A DNA stretch of 63,451 nucleotides from the NCBI GenBank assembly GCA_043777315.1, contig JAYVPW010000096.1:1-63451 (forward strand), given 5' to 3'. Shown here one piece after another: positions 20,901-28,600 of this stretch. A model generated the notes under the pieces. The model was not told where the DNA came from. It saw nothing but the letters and a program-made list of their open reading frames with translations, and searched no databases. Numbering within the stretch: position 1 is the stretch's first letter; each line of letters opens with the position of its first letter. Both the position numbers and the translations under genes were made by a program. Source of the DNA: CAIURC01 sp043777315. Lineage in GTDB: Bacteria > Verrucomicrobiota > Verrucomicrobiia > Chthoniobacterales > Chthoniobacteraceae.

Positions 20901-21211
20901 TGCTCGCCGCGGGCGGATGTTTGGCGGGCGCGCGCCGCCGCCGGTCGCCCGCAGATTCGGGATCGGCGGACGGGCGGCTTTCTGGTGAGTGTGCCGCCGA
21001 TGCCAGCAACTCTCGATCCGCTGGAACGCGCGCACGATCTCGTCGAACGCGTCTGCCCGTGCCCGCCTTCGCCGGCCACGCCGGCTCGACCACCCTCGCC
21101 TTCAGCGCCGACCGCCCGCACCTCGCCGCTCCACCGCTGTCGGCAGCGCGATCGTCTGGCACCTCTCTCCACTCGACGCGGAATTGCGCGCGGTCGGGAT
21201 CGGATTGGTGA
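17984..21211 (+). CDS. PEP-CTERM, autotransporter-type beta-strand repeat protein with an odd C-terminal extension
   Basis: A 1075-residue secreted protein starting at a GTG that overlaps the previous stop (GTGA). The signal peptide is HFILAIGLAALLARPFPAHA. The N-terminus W...SGSSWTTPANWSGGVPG is typical of autotransporter-associated beta-strand proteins, followed by many Gly/Thr/Ser-rich beta-helix-like repeats. At about residues 963-986 there is a clear PEP-CTERM signal: VPEPSAALLLLLAAGG followed by ARRRR. Such signals are normally the very C-terminus and are cut by exosortase. Here about 90 Arg/Ser/Ala-rich residues follow, which looks like read-through into non-coding DNA after loss of the original stop or a frameshift. 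Only the part to about 20945 is confidently native coding sequence. Confidence 0.75.
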   Translation: MKSPHFILAIGLAALLARPFPAHATDRVWQPNSGSSWTTPANWSGGVPGVGDVAVFNSTTLNPTITTPISVGGLRWDASTGVFVYSGSAITLGGFGLTQYGASNQTINNDLTLSASQNWSGAGGGTLILGGTTTVGGQTLFLDVPVKFVGGTLDRSGGGRAVPSASVTFDGATAQLIGAFDDIGGLSHPNLITFQNGARWIATAGPLQDQPVLIKDAGSSATFSGAAQMGSGSSFNVQSGGTLSAASSFSFGHFAGTSGTVSVDGVGSSFVVGGDSNWGTTGTASVSFSNGATGSIAGTVSMVTASTGAANLNVDSGAHLSVGAFNASSVNGSGAATITLSGTNTQLNQTGANAFTFGASTGGADIFTVRSGAVFTSGSGIVAFGSTAFVLVQSGGTFTATGALSATGGSIQVTQGGRLNVAGANGFQGTGATLSVAGAGSQFTTTGSFFFSGNGTITNGGSLQVGGDFSYYSVSNVPARQFAISGAGASLSAAHAYFGAADDFLTPFSTLSVSNSGSVVFGQTEFLAPAPVVIDGGTADLGTVIGTATGGLSFLHGALTITNDLTIGTGGLFGTALTLDATRTLATRGSTTIEPFRTLTLAGGTLQTSALLNNGILAFQSGTLRITGAAGYTVGGQLTLGSGQNLEVANALLLTSDAQLFLSGTVSAGVGSTIGAGARVTLQNGTGLLAGAGTLTNGGLITGDGRVSKAVTNAGGELRAENGKTLVFTGPNGANSGRLNLLGGTLEFAQPLTSAAAGQINGRGTLNFAGGLVNSGRMNFSAGITDVFGAVNLLTGAKITTSGGGTATFYDAVTHNGAEVRTSAGARTVFFGPVHGAGPFTGAGQVYFENGYSPGNSPALVTSEAEIFFTDASVLTMEIGGLTAGTGYDRLVFNGGAVHFGGTLLIDLIGAFAPAAGEVFDLFDFDPALADGTFSTIELADALPPGLTLDASQATTTGIVAIVPEPSAALLLLLAAGGCLAGARRRRSPADSGSADGRLSGECAADASNSRSAGTRARSRRTRLPVPAFAGHAGSTTLAFSADRPHLAAPPLSAARSSGTSLHSTRNCARSGSDW

Positions 21212-21313
21212 TCGGAGTTGCGGGGGTACCGTTGACCCGGCGCACCCCAGCCGGCAGCAACCGTGGCGAGAAACGATGACGAAAGAGAACGGTCGCTATT
21301 TTCGCCGATCGCT

Positions 21314-24286
21314 TTACCCCGCCTTGCCGCAGCAGTTCTTGTATTTCTTGCCGCTGCCGCAGGGGCACGGGTCGTTGCGACCGACTTTCGGGGCTTCGCG
21401 TTGGACCGGGAAGGAGAGCGATGGACCGGGCTCCGAATCGTCGGGGGCGGAGGCGGCGGAACTTTCGCGTAAAGCCGTCGCACCCTCGCTGGCAGAGGAA
21501 TCGCCGCCCATGAGATGCTGCGGGAGATTCGCGAGGAAGCTCTCGAACGCCATGAGGTTCGAGGTGGAGCGGAAGAGGTTGTGGAGCACCTCGCTTTTGA
21601 TGTTCGACATCAGCTCGGTGAACATTTCGTAGGCCTCGGTCTTGTATTCGACGAGCGGGTCTTTCTGCCCGTAAGCCCGCAGATACACGGCCTCGCGGAG
21701 GGAATCCATCGCGTAGAGGTGCTCCTGCCAGAGCCGGTCGATCGCGTTGAGAATGATGTAGCGTTCCAGTCCGCGGACGGCCTCCGAGTCCTCGTGGCGG
21801 CACTTCAGTTCGTAGCTCGTCTTCACTTTCTCGATGAGAAAATTGGCGGCTTCGTCGGCCTTGAGTTGGTCGAATTTTGCGGCCTCCATCGTGAGGCCGA
21901 GCGGGAAAGTCGTGTTGACCCAATTGAGCAGCGCGTCGGGATTTTTTTCGTCGTCGGGCGGGAGGTAACTGATGACTTTTTCCGGGATCGCTTCGTCGAG
22001 CGTCTCGTAAATGAGCGGGCGCGGGTCGTCGGTGTTGATGGCCTCGTTGCGGAAGCCATAGACGACTTCGCGCTGCTTGTTCATCACGTCGTCGAAGTCG
22101 AGGGTCCGCTTGCGGATCATGTAATTGCGCTGCTCGACGCGCTTCTGCGCGGTCTCGACGGACTTGTTCAGCCACGGATGTTCGAGCTCCTGACCTTCCT
22201 CCAAACCAAAGCGCTCCATCATCTTCGTCATGCGATCGGCGGCGCCGAAATTGCGCATGAGGTCGTCTTCAAATGAGACGTAGAAACGCGACATGCCGGG
22301 GTCGCCCTGGCGCGCGCAACGTCCGCGCAACTGGCGATCGATGCGGCGCGATTCGTGGCGCTCGGTGCCGATGACGTAGAGCCCGCCGACTTCGGTGACG
22401 CCGGGCCCGAGTTTAATGTCGGTGCCGCGTCCCGCCATGTTCGTCGAGATGGTGATCGTGCCGGGCTGGCCCGCGCGCGCGATGATCTCGGCCTCCTGCA
22501 TGTGGTATTTCGCGTTGAGGACGGCGTGCGGGATTTTCTCGCGCTTGAGCATTCGCGAGAGAACCTCGCTCGCCTCGACGCTGACCGTTCCGACGAGCAC
22601 CGGCTGGCCTTTCGCGTGCGCCGCGCCGATCTCTTTGACGACCGCGTTGAATTTCTCGCGGCGCGTTTTGTAGATGAAGTCGTTGTAGTCTTTGCGGACG
22701 ATCGGGCGGTTGGTCGGGATGACCGCGACATCGAGTTTGTAGATGTCGTGGAATTCGTTCGCCTCGGTCTCCGCGGTGCCCGTCATGCCGGCGAGTTTGT
22801 AGTAAAGGCGGAAGTAATTCTGAATCGTGATGGTCGCCAGCGTCTGTGTCTCGCGATCGATCACGACGCCTTCCTTCGCCTCGACCGCCTGATGCAGGCC
22901 GTCGCTCCAGCGGCGCCCGCTCATTTTGCGGCCGGTGAATTCATCGACGATGACGACCTTCCCTTCCTCGACGACGTATTGGACGTCCTTGTCGAAGAGG
23001 CAGTAGGCGCGGAGGAGCTGCGAGATGTTGTGAATCCGCTCGGACTGATGGTCCATGTACGTCTGCCGCTTCGTCTTCTCCTCGAGCTTCTGCGCGTCGT
23101 CGAGATCACGCATGTTGTCGATCTCCGCGAACTGCAACAGCAGGTCGGGCAGCACGAACGCGTCGGGGTCGTCCGGGTTCATGTAGGCGCGGCCTTTCTC
23201 GCTCAGGTCGGCCTCGTGCGCGCGTTCGTCGATCACGAAAAAGAGCTCCTCCTTCAGCGCGTAGAGCTCCTCTTTCCGCGCGTCGGTGTAGAAGCCGAGT
23301 TCGGCCTTGTCGATCGCGCGGCGGCGCTCGGGATCTTCCTGCGCGCGGAGGAAACCTTTGTTGCGCGGCTGCCCGAGTTTCACCTTGGTCATCGTCTTGC
23401 CGAAGTCCTCGGTCTTGCCCGCGGTCCACAGCTCTTCGGCTTCGCTGACGAGGCGGTTGCAGAGCATCGTTTGCTTGCGCACGAGCTCGTCCACGAGCGG
23501 GCGGAATTTGTCGTATTGATGCGTCGAGACGGTCGCCGGGCCGCTGATGATCAGCGGGGTGCGCGCCTCGTCGATCAGGATCGAATCGACCTCATCGACG
23601 ATCGCGAAGTGGTAGCCGCGCTGGACCTGCTGCTCCTTGCTCGTCGCCATGCCGTTGTCGCGCAAGTAGTCGAAACCGAACTCCGAATTCATCCCGTAAG
23701 TGATGTCGCACGCGTATTCATGGCGGCGAATGTCGGGCGTCTGATCGTGCTGGAGGATGCCGGTCGTGAGGCCGAGGAAGCTGTAAATCTGGCTCATCCA
23801 CTCGGCGTCGCGGCGGGCGAGGTAATCGTTGGTCGTGACGAGATGCGCGCCGCGTCCGGTGAGCGCGTTCAGGTAGAGCGGCAACGTGGCGACGAGGGTC
23901 TTGCCTTCACCAGTGGCCATTTCCGAGATCATGCCGCGGTGGAGGCACATGCCGCCGATGAGCTGGACGTCGAAATGCACCATGTTCCAAGTCGCCGGCT
24001 GATCGCACACGGTGAAGGCCTGTTGGCGCTCGGTGAGTCGGCGTGCGGTGTTTTTCACGGCGGCAAAAGCCTCCGGCAAAATCTCCTCGAGCCGCCGGTC
24101 CTGCGCGGCTTCGTCCATCTTCGCGAGCTCGTCTTTCCAAGTGAAAGTCTTCGATCGCAGCGCGTCGTCGCTGAGCTGCTGGAACTCGATTTCGAGCTGA
24201 TTGATGCGCTCAACGAGGGGCCGCAAAGTCTTCACCATGCGGGTGTTTTTCGAGCCGATTACTTTCTTGATGAGCCAATTGATCAT
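21314..24286 (-). CDS. secA: Preprotein translocase ATPase SecA
   Basis: A 990-residue motor of the Sec export pathway. Visible motifs include MATGEGKTLVA (Walker A), DEVDSILIDEARTPLI (Walker B/DEAD), VGTVSVEASEVLS, TNMAGRGTDIKLG and QLRGRCARQGDPG (helicase motifs), and a C-terminal SEC-C zinc finger NDPCPCGSGKKYKNCC that binds SecB or ribosomes. An acidic/charged insertion of about 100 residues lies around residue 290-400. The frame is open to 24490, but the upstream part is the palindrome at 24380-24513 read as protein; the ATG at 24286 (MINWLIKKVIGSKN) matches the family start. Monocistronic, with its own promoter. Confidence 0.97.
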   Translation of the reverse strand: MINWLIKKVIGSKNTRMVKTLRPLVERINQLEIEFQQLSDDALRSKTFTWKDELAKMDEAAQDRRLEEILPEAFAAVKNTARRLTERQQAFTVCDQPATWNMVHFDVQLIGGMCLHRGMISEMATGEGKTLVATLPLYLNALTGRGAHLVTTNDYLARRDAEWMSQIYSFLGLTTGILQHDQTPDIRRHEYACDITYGMNSEFGFDYLRDNGMATSKEQQVQRGYHFAIVDEVDSILIDEARTPLIISGPATVSTHQYDKFRPLVDELVRKQTMLCNRLVSEAEELWTAGKTEDFGKTMTKVKLGQPRNKGFLRAQEDPERRRAIDKAELGFYTDARKEELYALKEELFFVIDERAHEADLSEKGRAYMNPDDPDAFVLPDLLLQFAEIDNMRDLDDAQKLEEKTKRQTYMDHQSERIHNISQLLRAYCLFDKDVQYVVEEGKVVIVDEFTGRKMSGRRWSDGLHQAVEAKEGVVIDRETQTLATITIQNYFRLYYKLAGMTGTAETEANEFHDIYKLDVAVIPTNRPIVRKDYNDFIYKTRREKFNAVVKEIGAAHAKGQPVLVGTVSVEASEVLSRMLKREKIPHAVLNAKYHMQEAEIIARAGQPGTITISTNMAGRGTDIKLGPGVTEVGGLYVIGTERHESRRIDRQLRGRCARQGDPGMSRFYVSFEDDLMRNFGAADRMTKMMERFGLEEGQELEHPWLNKSVETAQKRVEQRNYMIRKRTLDFDDVMNKQREVVYGFRNEAINTDDPRPLIYETLDEAIPEKVISYLPPDDEKNPDALLNWVNTTFPLGLTMEAAKFDQLKADEAANFLIEKVKTSYELKCRHEDSEAVRGLERYIILNAIDRLWQEHLYAMDSLREAVYLRAYGQKDPLVEYKTEAYEMFTELMSNIKSEVLHNLFRSTSNLMAFESFLANLPQHLMGGDSSASEGATALRESSAASAPDDSEPGPSLSFPVQREAPKVGRNDPCPCGSGKKYKNCCGKAG

Positions 24287-24311
24287 GGGTGCGCGGGCGT
24301 AAGGGGCCGGG

Positions 24312-24340
24312 AATGTAGGGTGGCACGCGGGGGCGTGCAA
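24312..24340 (-). promoter_or_regulatory. secA promoter
   Basis: On the minus strand: TTGCAC (24340-24335), 17 bp spacer, TACATT (24317-24312). It is followed by 25 bp to the secA ATG. This is a good sigma-70-type match. Confidence 0.55.
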
Positions 24341-24379
24341 GCAGGGCGCGTGGCGAAGTGCGGAGCGCGAAAAAGCGTC

Positions 24380-24513
24380 GTCATCCTGAGCGGAGCGACA
24401 GTGGAGTCGAAGGACCTTTTGCTTCTCCCGGGTGGCGAGGGCGTATCGGGGGCGGGGGAGAAGTAAGAGGTCCTTCGACTGCGCCCGCAAAGCCGGGCTT
24501 CGCTCAGGATGAC
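24380..24513. repeat. Interspersed palindrome, copy C
   Basis: Starts GTCATCCTGAGCGGAGCGAC and ends CGCTCAGGATGAC, with the GCCCGCAAAGCCGGGC right-arm type. It lies between pyrE and secA, just upstream of the secA promoter. Confidence 0.9.
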
Positions 24514-24548
24514 GGGGAGGAATGACGCGTCCCCGCGCGGTGGCACCG

Positions 24549-25118
24549 TTATTTCGAGCCGGGTTTGGTGGCGGGCGTGCCGGCCAAATCGGGCGGTAGA
24601 TTCGCGGGGTCGAAGGTTTCCACGTTCAGCGCGGTGAGGGCGATGAACGGTGCGCCGAAGTCGGGGAGATTGCCGCCGCTGCGATCGACGATCGCGGCGA
24701 TGGCGGCGACGATGCCGCCGCGGGAGCGGACGATTTCGATCGTCTCCTGCACGCGCCCGCCGCGCGTCACCACGTCTTCGCAGATGATGAAGCGGTCGCC
24801 GGGCGCGATCTCGAATCCGCGCCGGAGGACGAGGGCGCCGAGCTCGTTTTTCTCGGCGAAGATGTGCGGGAGTTCGAGGGTGCGGGCGACTTCATGGCCG
24901 ACGATGATCCCGCCGAGGGCCGGTGAAATCACGCGCTGGGCGTCGATGCCGCGGAGCTTTTCCGCGAGCATGGCGCAGACGCGGACGGCGATTGGTGTGT
25001 GCTGGAGGAGCAGCGCGCATTGGAAAAATTGGCGCGAGTGCAGCCCGGAGCGGAGGAGAAAATGCCCTTCGAGCAGCGCGTTGGTTTGGCGGAAAAGGGC
25101 GAGGAGATCGTCGGGCAT
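24549..25118 (-). CDS. pyrE: Orotate phosphoribosyltransferase
   Basis: A 189-residue enzyme of de novo pyrimidine synthesis that joins orotate to PRPP to give OMP. The PRPP-binding motif FIICEDVVTRGG (about residue 110) is intact. The upstream segment SPALGGIIVGHEVAR is the usual flexible-loop region before it. The frame is open to 25184, but the MPDDLLALFRQTN start at 25118 matches the family, and the longer form would be encoded by the repeat at 25131-25220. It is on the same strand as the ridA homologue, from which it is separated by that repeat. Confidence 0.93.
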   Translation of the reverse strand: MPDDLLALFRQTNALLEGHFLLRSGLHSRQFFQCALLLQHTPIAVRVCAMLAEKLRGIDAQRVISPALGGIIVGHEVARTLELPHIFAEKNELGALVLRRGFEIAPGDRFIICEDVVTRGGRVQETIEIVRSRGGIVAAIAAIVDRSGGNLPDFGAPFIALTALNVETFDPANLPPDLAGTPATKPGSK

Positions 25119-25130
25119 GGTGAGGTTGTT

Positions 25131-25220
25131 TTTAGCCACGGATGAACACGGAAGGAACACGGAATCGGAGAGGCGGAGCTTCACCCTTTCCGTGAAATCC
25201 GTGTGATTCCGTGGCTGAAA
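25131..25220. repeat. Inverted repeat of the CCACGGATNNACACGGA family
   Basis: The left arm TTTAGCCACGGATGAACACG and the right arm ending ATTCCGTGGCTGAAA are complementary with mismatches. The element is shorter than, but clearly related to, the one at 4522-4639. It fills the gap between the ridA homologue and pyrE. Confidence 0.7.
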
Positions 25221-25235
25221 ATGAGTCGCGGCGGG

Positions 25236-25625
25236 TCAGGCGGCGGCGTTCCGAACAGCGGTGACTTCGATCTCGACCTGCGCGCCGCGCGGGAGGGCCG
25301 CGACTTGCACGGTCGAACGCGCGGGGAAAGGCTCGGTGAAGTGGCTGGCATAGACCGCGTTCATCGCGGCGAAAGCGCCCAGATCGGTCATGAAGACGGT
25401 CGTCTTCACCACGTCGGCGAAGGTCATGCCGTTCGCGGCGAGGACCGCTTTCACGTTCGAGCAGACGCGTTCGGTCTGCGCGGTGATGTCGCCGGCGACG
25501 AGCTCGCCGGTCGCGGGATCGAGCGGAATCTGGCCGGCGCAAAAAAGCAGCTCGCCGACGGCGATGGCTTGGGAATACGGGCCGACGGCGGCGGGTGCGG
25601 CGGTGGTGGCGATGACTTTTTTCAT
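25236..25625 (-). CDS. ridA: RidA family reactive-intermediate deaminase
   Basis: A 129-residue protein that hydrolyses reactive enamine/imine intermediates released by PLP enzymes. It spans the full length of the family. Visible signatures are GPYSQAI, FCAGQIPLDPATGELV, NVKAVLAANGMTFADVVKTT (in part), and the C-terminal RSTVQVAALPRGAQVEIE, which carries the catalytic Arg. It begins 8 bp after the stop of the 1789-residue repeat gene, so it may be the second gene of that transcript. Confidence 0.92.
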   Translation of the reverse strand: MKKVIATTAAPAAVGPYSQAIAVGELLFCAGQIPLDPATGELVAGDITAQTERVCSNVKAVLAANGMTFADVVKTTVFMTDLGAFAAMNAVYASHFTEPFPARSTVQVAALPRGAQVEIEVTAVRNAAA

Positions 25626-25633
25626 GATGAAAA

Positions 25634-28600
25634 TCAGGCGCGGAGGCGGACGAGGATGTCGGCGAGGTCTTGCCCGACCGGGGAGTTGTCGAGCAGCGCT
25701 CCGTCGAGGGTGAAGACGAACGGACTTTGGCCGGGGAGGGCGAGCGATTTGAGGTGAGCAGCTTCGATGACGTGGCTGGCGGTGCCGGCGGGGTTGAACG
25801 GGGTGTTCAGGCCCGCGGCGATCTTGATCGGGCCGATGCTGCCGGTGGCGGTCGCGGGTCCCGCGAGGGCGATTTTGTCGTCCGCGTTGCCGAGGGCGCC
25901 GTCCACGGGATCGATCCCGGCGAGGGCGGAGGAAAGGACGAAGCCGCCCTTTTTCACCGTGATCGAGGCGATGGCGGCGGCGTGCTGGAAGCTGTCGCCG
26001 ACGCCGTCGAAAGCGAGGTCCGCGCCGAGCAGCGCGCCGGCGAAGATGTTCGAGGAAGTGACGGCTTCACCGATGGTCAGCGCGCCGATGTTGCTCCCGG
26101 CGGCGATCAGCGAGCCGGTGAGCGACCCCGTCAGCGTCACCGCGCCGAGCGCCGCGCCGCGGAGCTTGGCCGCGGTCATCGCCGCGGTGTCGTTGCCCGC
26201 GAAGGCGAGCGCCTGTCCCGCGAGGACGGTGCTGTTGAGCAGGCTGCCGAAGACCGGGTTTTTGGCCTTCACATTGATCGCGCCGATCGTGCCGCCGGAG
26301 ACCGCGATCAGCGCGGTGGCCTGCGGACCGGTCGCGTCGCCGGCGAGGGTGATCGCGCCGAGCGCAGTGCCGGCCCGGAAAATGGTGGCGTCGAGCGCGC
26401 GCACGTCGGCCGCGAAATTCACCCGATGCCCGACCGTCACGCTCGTCGCGTCGATGGTTTTTCCCGTGAAACTCGCGTGATCGATGCCGAGCGCGCTGCC
26501 GTCCTGCCCGGCGAGATTTACCGTGATCTTGCCGATCGTCGCGACGATGCCAGTGGCGCCGGTCGCGACGAAGGAGCTGTTGCGAATGCCGATGAAATCG
26601 ACCCCCGTCGCGGTCGGGCTTGCGGTGAGTGCGACGTTCAGATTCCCGATGCTCGCGGCAGTGATGTGGACGTTGTCGATCGCGACGGTATCGAAGCGAA
26701 GTTTGCTCAGCTTCACGTCGATCCCCGCGAATTTCCCGGTCGTCACGAGGTCGTAATTTTTGAATACGCCCGACAAGGTTTTCAACGTGCCGAGTGCGCC
26801 TTTCGTCGCGGAGATCGAGGTGTCGTTGACGCCCCCGGTTTCCGTTCCATCGAACGAAAACGCGGTGATGCCCGCGATCGACGGAGCGCTGAGCGAGCCG
26901 GTGAAATTACCGCGGACATTCAGCTTTTTGAGCGGCGAATTGCTGATCAATTTGCCGGTGAAGTTGCTCGCCACCGTGAAGGTGGAAGTGCCGGCTGCCG
27001 CGACATTCGTCAGCGTGATCGTGCCCGCGAAATTTCCCCGGCCGGTCGTCACTTTACCCAAACTTCCGGCATCGATCGTCGCGCCGGCCAGAAACGCCTC
27101 GGCGTTGAAAGCGGTCACATTTCCCTCGATGACCGTGCCCGTGCTGCCCCACGAGCCATTCACGAAGGTCATGACGCCGACATTCGCCATCGTCGCTTCG
27201 CCGACGTGAAACCGGTCCACCTCGATGACGCCGCGGAAGACTCCAGGCGTGCCCGCGCCGGCGTCGTCGTTGAGCACGGTGATGTTTCCGATGCTCTGCG
27301 TGGTGCGGATCAGGCCGGGAAAATTCCACGACCCAATGATCACGTTGCCCAATCCGCCGCCGCCGGTCGGCGCGGGGAGTCCCGGTCCGGGCGATGGCGT
27401 GGAATTCAGCACGTCGATGCTCACGCCCGCGCCGAGGACGTGGCCGATCGTCAGTGCCGGGCGGTTGTTGTAAGTGTCGGGCGTCGTTTTATCGGCGGCG
27501 AAATTGTACGGCAGATCGTCGCCGAGGCGCACGATCGTGTTCGCGGCGAGGTCGCCGAGGGTCAGCGATTTCAGTGCGCCGCTGACGTGCAAATCCGCGA
27601 CCGTGTCGAGGACGCCATCACCGAGAGTCACGCTCCCGTCGAGGTCGATCGCGCCGACGTGTTGCAGCGGCTGCGTGGTCCCGATTTTCTGGACGAAAGT
27701 CGCGCCGTTTCCGCTGCCGAATCCGGTGACTGAAACCGTCACGGTCGTGGCGAGAGTCGTTCCGGAAAGCGCGAGCGTTTTCAAATCCGCGAGATGGGCC
27801 ACATCGCCGACGAGCGAAAACTCCGCCGTGCCGGGCCCGGAAAGCGCGATCGTCACGAGGTCGCCGTTCGCATCGTTGAAGCTGCGGGGATTTGCGGCAT
27901 CCACGAGATTTGCGGAGCTGAGCTCGACGAGCGCGATGTCCTGCCCGCCTTTGCTCTTGAATGTTTTCACGCCCCGGCTGGGATCGACGTCGGTCGAGCC
28001 GAGAAAACTCCCGGCGAAGAAAATCTTCCCGGCGGGGTCCACGACGAATCCGCCGTTTTGTGTGAACCCGACTTGCGGGCCTCCATCCGAAGCGAGGGTC
28101 TCGATGACGAAGGCGGAGTGAAAGCCGAGCGTGCTGCCGTCGAAGCGGCTGAAAAAATTGCCCTTCGCGTGAATCTGCGCGACCCCGGGGCCAGGGTCCA
28201 AATCGGCACCCAGGCCGGACTGGCCCGCGACGTAAACCGCGCCACCCGCTCCGAGCAAAACCTGCTCGCCGTGGTCGCTCTCGTTGCGCCCAAAACCGAC
28301 TGCGTTGAGAAAGCCGCCGCCGCCGGCCAGCTTCAGCAGGAAGACATCGCCGCTCCCGTTGCTGGGGTCGCCGCCGGATTCCACGAGGATCGTCTTCCCC
28401 ACGCCGGGGTCGAAATCGACGCCGCCCCGGAACGCCCCCGTCACGAAAATTTCGTCCGCGGCATTCACCGCGACGCCTCGCCCTTCGTCATCGGCAGCAC
28501 CGCCGAACGCCTGCCGCCAAACAACGCCTCCATCGGAATCCTTGAGCCGCATCACGAGGATGTCGTCGTTCCCGGCGTTGCTCGCGAGGAGGTCGGCCGC

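Noticed and set aside
20989..21300. Separate small gene after the PEP-CTERM protein
   Set aside because: All three frames are Arg/Pro/Ser-rich without motifs or a ribosome binding site; it looks like non-coding or decayed sequence.
22355..24466. A 703-codon plus-strand frame opposite secA
   Set aside because: secA is unambiguous on the other strand; the frame has no motifs and includes the palindrome at its end.
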